The notes under the pieces were generated by a model. It saw only the letters and a program-made list of their open reading frames with translations. It did not search any database and had not been told where the DNA came from. A program made the position numbers and the translations under genes. From an uncultured Roseivirga sp. (GTDB lineage Bacteria; Bacteroidota; Bacteroidia; Cytophagales; Cyclobacteriaceae): DNA of 64,000 bases. Shown one piece after another: positions 26,847 through 36,866 of the stretch; within the stretch, counting starts at the first letter, position 1; every line of letters begins with the position of its first letter. Where the stretch lies: positions 310,001 through 374,000 of the forward strand of contig CANLOY010000002.1 of assembly GCA_947493005.1 (NCBI GenBank), written 5' to 3'.

Positions 26847-27677
26847 ATTATCAACCGCCATTTCAGCATTATTTGAAAACTCCTGACGCACCCTGTTTGC
26901 AATAAGTGCGTTAAGACTTATCATTTCATGCCCTAACAGCTTGGCCATTGCATAATAACCTGCCGTTTCCATTTCAAAATTTGTGAACCTTCCATTGGGA
27001 GTATTCATTTCAGCCAGTATATCTAACATATCTGGAATTCTTGTCCGAAGTCGCACTTCTCTACCTTGTGGAGCATAGAACCCAGGGGCTGTAATAGTTA
27101 CCCCTTGGTAAAAATCACCATCAAACGTCTCCATTAAAGCACCGGAAGCTTCAGCAAAGTAAGGCTTAAAAGATAACCCTAACTCATATTGGATATCTGA
27201 CACAAGTTTTTCCGAATCTTCACCTTGCTCCCACCTATAAAAATTCATCAGGCTATCCAAGCCAAGTGCTGCCTTTGACATTAGGCAGGCATCTAAAGGA
27301 ATATCATCCTGCAAACAACCTGAAGTACCTATTCTGATGATTTGCAGCTTTCTCAGGTTATCCTTGACCTTTCTTGTCTTAAGGTCTACGTTAACCAAAG
27401 CGTCTAGTTCAGTCATTAGAAGTTCAACGTTGTCAGTTCCCATACCAGAACTAATTACCGATAACCTCTTATTTCCAATGGTACCTGTATGTGTTACCAG
27501 CTCACGACTGCTGACCTGATATTGAATCTTATCAAAATGACAACTGATCTTTGGTACCCGGTCGGGATCACCCACTACAATAATAGTATCCGCCACCATT
27601 TCAGGAAGCAGGTTCAAGTGATACACCCGTCCTTCAGGGGTCAATATTAATTCAGATTCAGGTATCCTACGACTCAT
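26808..27677 (-). CDS. Nucleoside phosphorylase, uridine phosphorylase-like
   Basis: 289-residue protein of the PNP/UDP phosphorylase superfamily, which splits nucleosides with phosphate into base and ribose-1-phosphate. Visible motifs are VVGDPDRV (34-41) for phosphate binding, RIGTSGCLQ (115-123) for the active-site wall, and FEMETAGYYAM (234-244), where E235 and E237 lie in the ribose-binding MET motif. Length and order fit the uridine phosphorylase group, but the base preference cannot be fixed from sequence. Its ATG overlaps the trhO stop by one base (TAATG), so the two are co-transcribed. It overlaps the convergent gene at 26139-26846 by 39 bases. Confidence 0.85.
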   Translation of the reverse strand: MSRRIPESELILTPEGRVYHLNLLPEMVADTIIVVGDPDRVPKISCHFDKIQYQVSSRELVTHTGTIGNKRLSVISSGMGTDNVELLMTELDALVNVDLKTRKVKDNLRKLQIIRIGTSGCLQDDIPLDACLMSKAALGLDSLMNFYRWEQGEDSEKLVSDIQYELGLSFKPYFAEASGALMETFDGDFYQGVTITAPGFYAPQGREVRLRTRIPDMLDILAEMNTPNGRFTNFEMETAGYYAMAKLLGHEMISLNALIANRVRQEFSNNAEMAVDNLIHFTLTRLCES

Positions 27678-28642
27678 TAATTAACTTTAGCTGGCTCTCT
27701 CTTAACCCCCTTCAATGGATTGTAATGATTAGTATTCTTCTGATAGTACCCGGTACCATCATAAGGTCTTCTGGACGGGTTCTTTCTACATTCTTCTGAA
27801 CAACATCCATCCATTAACCAACCAGCTTCTTCAGACATTGGAATATGCGCATTACATTCAGGATTAGCACAATTCACCATTCTGTCGGTACGTTCACCAG
27901 TGATATGACACTTTGAAATTATGGTTGGATTAACACTGTTAACATCAGCCGTTATACGATTGTCAAAGACATAGCATTTACCTTCAAAATCCTCACCTTC
28001 TGCCTCCATCCCATACTTAATAATGCCACCATGAAGTTGGTAAACATTTTCAAACCCTTGTTCCAACAGATAAGCGCTTGCCTTTTCACACTTAATTCCA
28101 CCCGTACAATAGGTTACTACTTTCTTTCCCTTCAGATGATCAAGCTCTTTTACCTTCTCTGGAAAGTCTCTGAAGTTATCTATGTCTAAAGTCAGTGCAT
28201 TTTTGAATTTCCCAACGTGATGTTCGTAATTACTACGTACATCGAGAATAACAGTATCCTCAGATTCATTCTTCAGAATTTCTCTGAACTCTTCTGGTTC
28301 TACATACACTCCTGTTCTTTCCCTTGGGTTTATATGATTAAGGCTTGAATGAACAATCTCGGGCTTAACCCTTACATGAAGTTTAGCGAATGCCATTCTA
28401 TCGTGTGCTTCAACTTTAAATTCGGTATCTGCAAATCGTTCATCTGACTTTACATAAGTCATATAACGCTCACAGTCTTCTTTGAGGCCAGAAACCGTCC
28501 CATTCAAACCTTCCGGAGAAATAATGATTCTCCCTCTCAGGTTATTTTCTATACAAAAAAGGTGATGTTGCTCTCTGTATGCCTCATGATCCTCGATCTT
28601 GGCGTAGCAGTAATAGAGTAAAATTGAATATTCTTTTTCCAT
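27677..28642 (-). CDS. trhO: tRNA uridine(34) hydroxylase TrhO (rhodanese-like, YceA family)
   Basis: 321-residue cytoplasmic enzyme that hydroxylates uridine at the wobble position (U34) of tRNAs. An N-terminal ferredoxin-like region carries GRIIISPEGLNGTVSG (37-52). The rhodanese domain (about 110-215) has the active-site loop YCTGGIKCEKASAYLL with C179 and C185, the TrhO signature. The C-terminal region has clusters NCANPECN and GCCSEEC that likely bind zinc. The family normally starts and ends like this, so the call is firm. It precedes the nucleoside phosphorylase with one-base overlap. Confidence 0.92.
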   Translation of the reverse strand: MEKEYSILLYYCYAKIEDHEAYREQHHLFCIENNLRGRIIISPEGLNGTVSGLKEDCERYMTYVKSDERFADTEFKVEAHDRMAFAKLHVRVKPEIVHSSLNHINPRERTGVYVEPEEFREILKNESEDTVILDVRSNYEHHVGKFKNALTLDIDNFRDFPEKVKELDHLKGKKVVTYCTGGIKCEKASAYLLEQGFENVYQLHGGIIKYGMEAEGEDFEGKCYVFDNRITADVNSVNPTIISKCHITGERTDRMVNCANPECNAHIPMSEEAGWLMDGCCSEECRKNPSRRPYDGTGYYQKNTNHYNPLKGVKREPAKVN

Positions 28643-28690
28643 AATTCCTGCCCTATTGCTTGTAGGGTGGTTATTTACACTTCAAATATA

Positions 28691-29323
28691 TTAAACTTCC
28701 TTGGCTGGATTTCCAAAGACAGTCTTACCTGCGGCCACATCGGCAACAACAACTGATCCGGCTCCAACCCTGGCATTTTTACCAATCTTAATTCCTGGAA
28801 CAATAGTGACTCCAGAACCTATAAAAACATTCTGTTCAATTGAAGATTCTGCACCTACTACACTTCCTGCACCTACCTGAACCAAATCACCAAGGCTGGC
28901 ACTGTAGTCAATAGCCACATTTGTATGTAGCATACAATGGTCGCCTATTTTGGCATTAGCTCCTATAATCACCCCACTGTTAATGAACTCTCCATGTCCA
29001 ACATGTGCCGATGGGGCTATTTCTGTGTTGCTATGGATAGCATTCACAGGCATCATTTTTCTTCGCTCCTTCATCAACTTCACAATGCCCTTTCTTAAGG
29101 CACTATCATCAACAGCTATAAAGCCTTCACACTTTTTTCCGATAAGCTTCAAAAAACCATCATCGTCAGTTCTACCCATTACGGATAACTCACCGACCTC
29201 CGTTCCATGCAGTTTTTCATCATCATCAAGATAACCATAAACAATGATGTCGTTACTCTCAAAAATCTCTCTTGCGGCCTGCCCTAATGCATTGGCTCCA
29301 AAAATGATAACCGGGTTTTTCAT
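28691..29323 (-). CDS. PglD/NeuD-like sugar O- or N-acyltransferase (left-handed beta-helix)
   Basis: 210 residues from ATG 29323, which starts the Rossmann-like N-domain (MKNPVIIFGANALGQAAREI); a TTG seven codons upstream is less likely. Residues 1-85 form the PglD-type UDP-sugar-binding domain. Residues 90-210 are hexapeptide repeats (SAHVGHGEFINSGVIIGANAKIG and IGSGVTIVPGIKIGKNARVG) forming a left-handed beta-helix that binds acetyl-CoA. The predicted catalytic His is in HTNVAIDYSASLG or HVGHGEF. It probably acetylates an amino sugar for surface glycan synthesis. No other glycan genes are next to it. Confidence 0.83.
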   Translation of the reverse strand: MKNPVIIFGANALGQAAREIFESNDIIVYGYLDDDEKLHGTEVGELSVMGRTDDDGFLKLIGKKCEGFIAVDDSALRKGIVKLMKERRKMMPVNAIHSNTEIAPSAHVGHGEFINSGVIIGANAKIGDHCMLHTNVAIDYSASLGDLVQVGAGSVVGAESSIEQNVFIGSGVTIVPGIKIGKNARVGAGSVVVADVAAGKTVFGNPAKEV

Positions 29324-29383
29324 TCCATTTAAAATTGGATGCAAAGATAAGGCATTTAAGAGGATAAAGCATACATGGATAAA

Positions 29384-30658
29384 CTATCGCGCAATTAATT
29401 CAGCACCGATACTGCAATTGACGCAATCCTTTTTCATACAGTACTCGTTATGAAGTTCCAGTAGTCCTTGGCTATCAAATGCCGATGATACATTCCAACC
29501 TAGCTCTCCCCATATTTTTGTAACTCGATTCTTCTCACTTGGTAGCGATATCAAAAGATTAATTGCCTTGTCTAAAGGCTCTACTTTATCATGGTATTTA
29601 GAAAACGCGACTAAAAGGGGGGCTGTGGTATTTATGAACAGATTATTCTTTGCGGTTTCAGTTAGTCCTTTCAATTTGAGTGTAGTTGCCTTATCAGCGA
29701 TTACATGAGACCTCCAGTATTCAGATTGCAATATTTCCAATTTTGTGCTTAAATCCTTCTTATCAATAAACTCCGTAAGAAGACTGAATAGGTTTTGGTG
29801 TTTAGCCAACAGAGCTGCAAACTGAGCAATTCTAACTGTTGGATAATTTCCTGGCCTGACGCCAGAGAAATGCCATTCATTATAGTTAAGACGTTCCTGA
29901 ATATCGTATTTAGACCTTAAGAACATATACTCTTCCTTAAGCTCATTTATATACTTATCCTTAAAATCGACATTCAATAAACCAGAAGCTCCTAAAAGAA
30001 TAGCTTCTATTTGAAATAAATCAGCATGTTTTCGAAGGAATTTCGAAGGCACAGAATAACTAAGTTCCATCATGGAAAGGGCGTTGGTTTTAAATCCAAA
30101 GCCTTTAGCCAACCACTGGTAAGTTGTTTCTTCCCAATCGAAATTATTTTCACTGAGCAAATAAAGTACCGATCGGGATTTTTCCTCAAGCCTTTGGATC
30201 AAAGCTCTTTCAAGCATAGAGAGCCTGGTAATAACATGTGTATTCTGGAACAAGTCGCCACATGGAATACTGGTTTTTCTTCTTAAAATAGATTGATATC
30301 TGTCTAGCATTTTGGGCTTAATCAGCCCTTTTAATGAAACAGTAGGTATTTCCTGCCTTTCACTATTAAAAACCTTCCTGTCATGTTCGTAGACCAAATG
30401 AAGGATTACATTATCATAATTGGGGTCATTCTGATGCTGATGCAGATACCAATCAGAAGATTTCACATGAACCTCAACTGAGCCAGCCCAATGAATACCT
30501 GCAATTCTTAACTCTGCTTCTTTAAAGTCTGGCCCTGCAAGCTTATTATGAAAACCGGTTTTACTAATGGAAACCAGCTGTCCATCTTCTGTTCTAAGAT
30601 TTGACTTGTTAAAGTATTGATTTTTCCATACAAAATGCAGAAAGGCCTCTTGAATCAT
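29384..30658 (-). CDS. DUF2851 family protein
   Basis: 424-residue cytoplasmic protein of the DUF2851 family, found almost only in Bacteroidota. The N-terminus AFLHFVWKNQYFNKSNL and the block GFHNKLAGPDFKEAELRI, with HVKSSDWYLHQH and VILHLVYEHD, mark the family. The last residues carry several cysteines (YCMKKDCVNCSIGAELI) that could bind a metal. Function unknown. It sits 23 bases downstream of pyrF on the same strand and may be co-transcribed with it. Confidence 0.85.
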   Translation of the reverse strand: MIQEAFLHFVWKNQYFNKSNLRTEDGQLVSISKTGFHNKLAGPDFKEAELRIAGIHWAGSVEVHVKSSDWYLHQHQNDPNYDNVILHLVYEHDRKVFNSERQEIPTVSLKGLIKPKMLDRYQSILRRKTSIPCGDLFQNTHVITRLSMLERALIQRLEEKSRSVLYLLSENNFDWEETTYQWLAKGFGFKTNALSMMELSYSVPSKFLRKHADLFQIEAILLGASGLLNVDFKDKYINELKEEYMFLRSKYDIQERLNYNEWHFSGVRPGNYPTVRIAQFAALLAKHQNLFSLLTEFIDKKDLSTKLEILQSEYWRSHVIADKATTLKLKGLTETAKNNLFINTTAPLLVAFSKYHDKVEPLDKAINLLISLPSEKNRVTKIWGELGWNVSSAFDSQGLLELHNEYCMKKDCVNCSIGAELIAR

Positions 30659-30681
30659 GCGGTGATTTTTTCACCGAAAAA

Positions 30682-31497
30682 TTACAGGTATTCTTCCAAA
30701 TAGACAGCCATTTCCTGATGTAATGCAGAAGCCTTGGCACGAGCTACATCAGCAAAGGATTTACTACCATCTGCATAAATAATTCCACGGGAAGAATTTA
30801 CTAGAAGGCCGCATGAACTGTTCATACCATATTTAGAAACTTCTTCTAAACTTCCCCCTTGTGCACCTACTCCTGGTACTAATAAGAAATGATCTGGAAC
30901 AATTTCCCTTATCCTCTTTAATGCCTCGGCTCTGGTGGCTCCAACCACATACATCATTTGGTCAGAATTTCCCCACTCCTGACTCTTTCTCAGTACTTCT
31001 TCGTAAAGATCTCCTCCTTTGTTCAACTCCAAATTCTGGAAATCTTTGCCTCCAGCATTTGATGTCAAAGCCAGTAGAATTACCCATTTATTCTCAAACT
31101 CTAGAAATGGTTTTACCGAATCTTCTCCCATATAAGGAGCAACTGTGATTGAATCACAATTCATCTGTTCAAAAAATGCCCTCGCGTACATCTTAGATGT
31201 ATTACCAATATCTCCCCTTTTAGCATCAGCAATAATGAAGGCTTCCTTAGGAATGTAGTCAATAGTTTTTTGAAGGCTTGTCCAGCCTTCAATACCATGT
31301 GCCTCATAGAAAGCAATATTGGGTTTATAAGCCACAGTAAAGTCTATGGTAGCGTCTATAATTTGCTTATTAAACTCAAAAACAGGGTCTTCTTTTTCAA
31401 GAAGATGTTCTGGAATTTTCTTGATATCGGTATCGAGCCCAACACAGAGATAGGATGACTTTCTCTTGATTTGCTCAAAAAGCGCTGCTTTGTTCAT
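30682..31497 (-). CDS. pyrF: Orotidine-5'-phosphate decarboxylase
   Basis: 271-residue enzyme that decarboxylates OMP to UMP, the last step of de novo pyrimidine synthesis. It belongs to the longer type 2 group (about 270 aa). The catalytic block is [15 protein letters not shown] (91-105), with D91, K93 and D96; VGLDTDI (19-25) opens the barrel, and PGVGAQGG lies near the C-terminus. Its start directly follows the lolA stop (TAA then ATG), so the two are translated in tandem. pyrD lies upstream beyond ftsK. Confidence 0.94.
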   Translation of the reverse strand: MNKAALFEQIKRKSSYLCVGLDTDIKKIPEHLLEKEDPVFEFNKQIIDATIDFTVAYKPNIAFYEAHGIEGWTSLQKTIDYIPKEAFIIADAKRGDIGNTSKMYARAFFEQMNCDSITVAPYMGEDSVKPFLEFENKWVILLALTSNAGGKDFQNLELNKGGDLYEEVLRKSQEWGNSDQMMYVVGATRAEALKRIREIVPDHFLLVPGVGAQGGSLEEVSKYGMNSSCGLLVNSSRGIIYADGSKSFADVARAKASALHQEMAVYLEEYL

Positions 31498-32136
31498 TTA
31501 ATTTCGAAAGTCTTCTTTATGTTGAACAGGGTTGGCCTTCTCATCAAACTCAAAGAATTTTGGGCCATATACCTGATCTGGTTTAAAGTTAGATACTTCA
31601 AAGCCCGACTTAACGCCATCAAAGTCTATTAAGTCCCATGCTTTTAAGTAAGAATCCTTCTGGCCTATGTACATGAATATATTCGTAAAATCAGCATACT
31701 CATTGGTTGAAATCAACTCAATTACATGTACCAATTCGCCATTTATATTATCCTGACGCTTGTATTCATAAGTAAAACCTTCCTTGTAAATGTCATAGAT
31801 ATTAGTAGGGTCTATAGCACCTTCTTCAGGTTCAAAGTTTGTAATCGTCAGTTCCTGAGATTCTACCAGATAAGTCCACAATGACTTACCGTCACAGTAA
31901 ATATGCTGCTCTCTAAATTTGAGAAAGAATTTCTCCTTAGATACAGTAGCTGATCCGGTATACCTCTCAATTACTTCTGCTTCACTATAAATTTTTTGGG
32001 TAAACGAGATTTCGAAACCTGCCATCTCTTTATAAGTCTTGCTCATTTTGTCAAGAACAGACTTTGCTTCTTCACTCTGCCCTTTGGCTGTTAAAGCTAT
32101 AACCGCCAAAATCAACACATAAATTACTCTCTTCAT
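31498..32136 (-). CDS. lolA: LolA-like periplasmic lipoprotein carrier
   Basis: 212-residue protein with a signal peptide (MKRVIYVLILAVIALTAKGQ). The LolA fold is recognised by MSKTYKEMAGFEISFTQKIYSEA, GTATVSKEKFFLKFREQ and the late DLIDFDGVKSGFEVSNF region. In proteobacteria LolA carries lipoproteins from the inner to the outer membrane, and the linkage of lolA to ftsK is common in Bacteroidota. It lies 21 bases after ftsK and abuts pyrF. Bacteroidota lack a clear LolB, so the receptor is unknown. Confidence 0.85.
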   Translation of the reverse strand: MKRVIYVLILAVIALTAKGQSEEAKSVLDKMSKTYKEMAGFEISFTQKIYSEAEVIERYTGSATVSKEKFFLKFREQHIYCDGKSLWTYLVESQELTITNFEPEEGAIDPTNIYDIYKEGFTYEYKRQDNINGELVHVIELISTNEYADFTNIFMYIGQKDSYLKAWDLIDFDGVKSGFEVSNFKPDQVYGPKFFEFDEKANPVQHKEDFRN

Positions 32137-32157
32137 CTTCTTATCTATTCTTCAGAA

Positions 32158-34734
32158 TCAATTATCATCAAGGGTATTCAATAACTGTTCCAAACTATAT
32201 TCATCCGCTACAAGTACCTGCCTTGCTTTACTTCCTTCAAAAGGTCCGACTATACCAGCAGCTTCCAATTGATCAATCAAACGACCAGCCCTGTTATAAC
32301 CTAACTTCAGTTTTCTCTGAATCAAACTAGTACTACCTTGTTGATGTGCTACAATTAATTTTGCAGCTTCTTCAAAAAGGGCGTCCCTATCTGAAAGATC
32401 TATATCTCCACTTCCGCTTTCACCTTCATCCCCGGTAAATTCAGGAAGCATGTAAGCAGTCTCATATCCTTTCTGCGACCCAATAAAGTCGCAAATTTCG
32501 TCTACTTCTGGCGTATCTACAAATGCACACTGCAATCTTGTAATATCAGACCCCATGGAAAGCAACATATCCCCTTGTCCAATCAGCTGATCGGCTCCTC
32601 CTGCATCCAAAATAGTTCTTGAATCCACTTTGGATGTCACCCTAAACGAAAGCCTGGCAGGGAAATTAGCTTTGATAATACCTGTAATTACGTTAACCGA
32701 TGGTCTTTGTGTTGCAACTACCAAATGAATACCTATAGCCCTTGCCAACTGTGCTAAGCGAGCAATTGGTGTTTCTACTTCCTTACCAGCTGTCATCATC
32801 AAGTCAGCCAACTCGTCTATCACCAAGACGATGTAAGGCAGGAATTTGTGACCTTTTTCAGGATTTAATTTTCTATCAATGAATTTCTTATTGTACTCTT
32901 TTATATTTCTACAGGCAGCATCTTTAAGTAGGTCGTATCGCTGATCCATTTCAATACAAAGTGAGTTCAACGTATATATTACTTTCTTTGTATCCGTTAT
33001 AATCGGTTCCTCATTGTCTGGTAGTTTCGCCAGATAGTGCCTTTCAATTTTGTTAAAAAGTGTCAGTTCCACCTTTTTAGGATCAACCAATACAAACTTC
33101 AATTGAGAAGGGTGCTTCTTATACAGCAAAGAAGTCAGTATTACATTCAAACCAACTGATTTACCCTGCCCTGTTGCACCGGCCATCAGAAGGTGAGGCA
33201 TCTTAGCCAAATCTGCAACGAACACCTCATTGGAGATGGTTTTACCCAAGCCTACGGGCAATGCCATATCGGAGTTCATGAACTTATCGGTAGAAATTAC
33301 CGATTTCATTGAAACCATTTCCTTGTTGGTATTTGGTACTTCAATACCTATGGTTCCCTTTCCCGGAATTGGGGCAATAATACGTATTCCCAAAGCCGCA
33401 AGACTCAAGGCAATATCGTCTTCTAGGTTTTTAATCTTGGAAATCTTAACGCCTGCTTCTGGAACAATTTCGTAGAGTGTTACAGTTGGTCCAATGGTGG
33501 CCTTTATACTTGCAATACCAATTTTAAAATTGGTAAGTGTTTCTACAATCTTATCCTTATTGGCCTGAAGTTCTTCCTTTGTCACTGAAATTCTTCCAGT
33601 AGAATACTCTTTCAGCAAGTTAACTTTAGGAAACTGAAACTTGGCCAAATCTAAAGTTGGATCGTAGTGTCCGGCTTTTTCTACAAGTTTTTCAGCTTTT
33701 TCATTGATTTCAACCTCAAAGGTTGGCTCATTCTCTTTTGGTTTATTTACTGACTCAATTGGTTGAGACACCTCCAATTCAAGGTTGTTATCCTGCTCAG
33801 GTTTTTCTATTGGCTTTGAAGGTACAGGCTCCAACTCAATCGAATCAGAAACTATAGTTTCTTCTTCTGATTTTGGAGTCCCCTGTATTGGTTCAACAGG
33901 TTCAGTATTTTCTTTCTCTTCCTTCAGAGAAACAACCCAATCTTTTAACTCTGCATCAGTGTCAACTGCAGCACTTTCACTTTCTTTGTCATCCTGTTCA
34001 GTTTCAGAGACAACATTATCCTTTACAGTAGGTTCTGTCTCGTCAGTATTAACGGAATCCTCACTTGCTGTGCCATGAGACGATTTCTTGAAAAACAGTA
34101 CTTCGGTAATATTGAAGAAGAAAATCACAAATACTAGGAGTGTAAAAGCCAGAAACAGAATTGTACCAAAGCCCAGCAGGTTATCAAAAAATATAGACAA
34201 TTGGTAGCCTAAACCTCCACTGTAAAAACTCCATTCCGAAACTGAATCATCCCCTTTGATCATTGAGCCCATCAACAGACTTACCCAAATCAGAAAGAAG
34301 AGCGTAAATGTAACTGCCCTGGAAAGTTTAATTAAAGCCTTGCCCCAAATCACTTTATAACCAAAAATGAATAGTAGAGGTGGAATTAAAAATGCAGATA
34401 TCCCAAACCATGAAAAAATCAGTTTATGAGAAACCAGGGCACCAAGAAGTTTCATCCAGTTGGCAGCTTCCTGCCCAAGAGATTTAACCGTTTCGTTTTG
34501 ATCGAAAAAAGCCTCAACTACGCTTTGATCAACCTTACCGGTGAACAGATAACTAACACACGAAAGGAAAATAAATATTGCTGCCAGCAACAAGAAAAAA
34601 CCTGCTGAAAGCTGAAATCTTTTGTCTTTTAAAAAAGGAGGTACGTTTATGCGTGCTGAAAGGCTTTTTTTAGGCCTTTTACCTGCTTTGCTACTTGACT
34701 TAAAAGTGTTGGACTTATACGTGTTTTTAGTCAT
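32158..34734 (-). CDS. ftsK: DNA translocase FtsK
   Basis: 858-residue septal DNA pump that clears chromosome ends from the division plane and activates XerCD recombination. The N-terminus has four TM helices (about 42-63, 103-127, 138-158, 188-210). An acidic linker rich in Glu, Pro and Ser spans about 220-350, shorter than in E. coli. The alpha/beta motor domain follows, with Walker A GATGQGKS (519-526) and Walker B VLVIDELADLMM. The C-terminal gamma domain (about 790-855, LIVAHQQGSTSLIQRKLKLGYNRA) is the winged-helix that reads KOPS-like sites. It is the first gene of the ftsK-lolA-pyrF group. xerD lies 2 kb away on the same strand. Confidence 0.95.
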   Translation of the reverse strand: MTKNTYKSNTFKSSSKAGKRPKKSLSARINVPPFLKDKRFQLSAGFFLLLAAIFIFLSCVSYLFTGKVDQSVVEAFFDQNETVKSLGQEAANWMKLLGALVSHKLIFSWFGISAFLIPPLLFIFGYKVIWGKALIKLSRAVTFTLFFLIWVSLLMGSMIKGDDSVSEWSFYSGGLGYQLSIFFDNLLGFGTILFLAFTLLVFVIFFFNITEVLFFKKSSHGTASEDSVNTDETEPTVKDNVVSETEQDDKESESAAVDTDAELKDWVVSLKEEKENTEPVEPIQGTPKSEEETIVSDSIELEPVPSKPIEKPEQDNNLELEVSQPIESVNKPKENEPTFEVEINEKAEKLVEKAGHYDPTLDLAKFQFPKVNLLKEYSTGRISVTKEELQANKDKIVETLTNFKIGIASIKATIGPTVTLYEIVPEAGVKISKIKNLEDDIALSLAALGIRIIAPIPGKGTIGIEVPNTNKEMVSMKSVISTDKFMNSDMALPVGLGKTISNEVFVADLAKMPHLLMAGATGQGKSVGLNVILTSLLYKKHPSQLKFVLVDPKKVELTLFNKIERHYLAKLPDNEEPIITDTKKVIYTLNSLCIEMDQRYDLLKDAACRNIKEYNKKFIDRKLNPEKGHKFLPYIVLVIDELADLMMTAGKEVETPIARLAQLARAIGIHLVVATQRPSVNVITGIIKANFPARLSFRVTSKVDSRTILDAGGADQLIGQGDMLLSMGSDITRLQCAFVDTPEVDEICDFIGSQKGYETAYMLPEFTGDEGESGSGDIDLSDRDALFEEAAKLIVAHQQGSTSLIQRKLKLGYNRAGRLIDQLEAAGIVGPFEGSKARQVLVADEYSLEQLLNTLDDN

Positions 34735-34808
34735 CTAAAAATCTAAAACCTGATAATACGAAATAAATCGAATTTTATGAACCCGAGTCGATCAAACCTC
34801 AAACGAAC

Positions 34809-35855
34809 TTATCGTCTGTTTTCTTTCCATCGGGCAATACCTTTATTGATTTTCTTGATCATTCCGGGCCCTTCGTAAATAAAACCGGTGTACACTTGTA
34901 CAAGACTCGCACCCGCTTTAAGCTTATCAATGGCATCTTGAGCCGTATTGATTCCTCCTACCCCGATAATTGGAAAAGCTCCATTTGAATTTTCATGCAA
35001 AAACCTAATCACTTCTGTAGACCTAGACCTTACTGCTTTTCCACTGAGCCCTCCGGCTCCAATATCTTCAATTGTTTTATCAGGCGTATTAAGCCCTTCT
35101 CGAGAAATTGTAGTGTTGGTGGCAATTATACCACTGATACCTGTTTCCCTTACTATTTCGATAATATCCTCAAGTTGCTCTTCTGAAAGATCTGGAGCAA
35201 TTTTCAAAAGTATTGGTTTAGATTCTTGAAATGCCTTACCTGCATTTTTTAAACTATTGAGAATGTGCTTAAGTGGTTCTTTTTCCTGTAGCGCTCTTAG
35301 ATTAGGCGTATTTGGAGAACTCACATTTACAACAAAGTAATCCACATAAGGATGAAGACCTTTAAAACAGATCAAATAATCGTCAACGGCATTTTCGTTA
35401 GGTGTAACTTTATTCTTTCCAATATTTCCACCAATTAATACGTCTGACTTCCTATGCTTTAACCTTTCAATCGCTGAGTCTAACCCTTCGTTGTTAAAAC
35501 CCATTCGATTAATCAAGCTCTGATCTTCAGGGAGTCTGAATAGTCTGGGTTGAGGATTACCAGACTGAGGCTTTGGGGTAATGGTACCAATTTCTATAAA
35601 ACCAAAACCAAAGGCCGAAAGCTCATTGAACAACTTCGCGTCTTTATCAAAGCCCGCAGCTAGGCCGATTGGATTTTTAAACTTCAGCCCAAAACATTCC
35701 TTTTCAAGAGTCTTTGAATTAAAATTATAGATAGACTTTGAAATCGAAGAAACTCCAGGGATTTTAAAAAGTCTTTTGATCCATCTAAATGCAAAGTAAT
35801 GAGCTGTTTCAGCACTTTTTGTAAACAGGAAGGGGCGTATTACACTTTTATACAA
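34809..35855 (-). CDS. pyrD: Dihydroorotate dehydrogenase (quinone), class 2
   Basis: 348-residue inner-membrane-associated flavoprotein that oxidises dihydroorotate to orotate with quinone, the fourth step of pyrimidine synthesis. An N-terminal amphipathic extension ([23 protein letters not shown]), typical of class 2, holds it to the membrane. Motifs include [14 protein letters not shown] (61-74), [22 protein letters not shown] (177-187) with catalytic S180, and [12 protein letters not shown]. It is 75 bases upstream of ftsK in the same direction. With pyrF it shows part of the pyrimidine pathway clustered here. Confidence 0.95.
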   Translation of the reverse strand: MYKSVIRPFLFTKSAETAHYFAFRWIKRLFKIPGVSSISKSIYNFNSKTLEKECFGLKFKNPIGLAAGFDKDAKLFNELSAFGFGFIEIGTITPKPQSGNPQPRLFRLPEDQSLINRMGFNNEGLDSAIERLKHRKSDVLIGGNIGKNKVTPNENAVDDYLICFKGLHPYVDYFVVNVSSPNTPNLRALQEKEPLKHILNSLKNAGKAFQESKPILLKIAPDLSEEQLEDIIEIVRETGISGIIATNTTISREGLNTPDKTIEDIGAGGLSGKAVRSRSTEVIRFLHENSNGAFPIIGVGGINTAQDAIDKLKAGASLVQVYTGFIYEGPGMIKKINKGIARWKENRR

Positions 35856-35969
35856 AGGGGGGAGATTTTTGGCAAAAATAAAGCTAAAAACCGAAAGGTA
35901 TTATAGTTTAAATAGAATTAGTTCTGTGAACTCTCAATTGTTTAAATTTACCTAAGTATAAAGAAAAAC

Positions 35970-36848
35970 ATGAACGAAATTCTCGAGCTTTTTGACCTTA
36001 CCAAAATCAAGGCACTAAACTATCTGTTCTTTACACTGGCGGTTCTCTTGATTGCTTTCGTACTGTTGAAAAGTTTACGCGCTATTCTCAACAAATTTAT
36101 AAAGAAGTCAAGTACGGATCTGAAGGTCGATCCTACTCAATATAAGTTCTTAAATAATGCTTTGGGCTTCATTATTTTCATAGCAGCTTTCAGCGTCATC
36201 TTTATTACAATTCCCTCTTTAAAAACACTTGGACTAACTCTTTTTGCAGGTGCAGGTATTTTTGCCGCAATCGTTGGTTTCGCATCACAAGCAGCATTTT
36301 CAAACATTGTGAGTGGAATTTTCATTGTAATATTTAAGCCCTTCAGAGTTGGCGATATTGTCAAAATCAGCAGCCTTTATTCAGGCACAATTGAAGACAT
36401 TACTTTAAGACATACTATAATCAGAGACTTTGAAAATAAAAGACTCATTATACCAAATTCAATTATCAGTTCAGAAACCATTCATAATTACAATATCATT
36501 GACGAGAAGGTCTGCAATCACATATTTTTTGGTATTAGCTATGATTCTGACGTTGACCTGGCCACAGAGATTATCAGACGAGAGGCCATGTCTCATAAAA
36601 ACTTTGTAGACAACAGAACTCAAGAAGAGATTGATGATGGTGTACCAGCAGTAATCATAAGGCTCATAAACTTTGGAGAGTCTAGCGTAAATTTAAGAGC
36701 TCAAGTCTGGTCAAATGACCCAATGCTTGGCTTTGAGTTAAAGTGTGATATTAATAAATCAATCAAAGAACGTTTCGATCGTGAAGGAATTGAAATTCCT
36801 TTCCCTCATAGAACTATTGTCTATAAGGAGAAAAAACAAAAGGATTGA
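35970..36848 (+). CDS. MscS-type mechanosensitive ion channel
   Basis: 292-residue membrane channel. Three TM helices are visible: about 14-34, 57-78 and the pore-lining TM3 (LTLFAGAGIFAAIVGFASQAAF), with the Gly/Ala-rich pattern of MscS pores. After the pore comes the conserved beta-domain with FSNIVSGIFIVIFKPFRVGDIV and RHTIIRDFENKRLIIPNS, then a C-terminal alpha/beta domain. It opens under membrane tension to release solutes on hypo-osmotic shock. It is the short form. It converges with xerD, with 18 bases between the two stop codons. Confidence 0.92.
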   Translation: MNEILELFDLTKIKALNYLFFTLAVLLIAFVLLKSLRAILNKFIKKSSTDLKVDPTQYKFLNNALGFIIFIAAFSVIFITIPSLKTLGLTLFAGAGIFAAIVGFASQAAFSNIVSGIFIVIFKPFRVGDIVKISSLYSGTIEDITLRHTIIRDFENKRLIIPNSIISSETIHNYNIIDEKVCNHIFFGISYDSDVDLATEIIRREAMSHKNFVDNRTQEEIDDGVPAVIIRLINFGESSVNLRAQVWSNDPMLGFELKCDINKSIKERFDREGIEIPFPHRTIVYKEKKQKD

Positions 36849-36866
36849 TGTAGTATCATGATTTGG

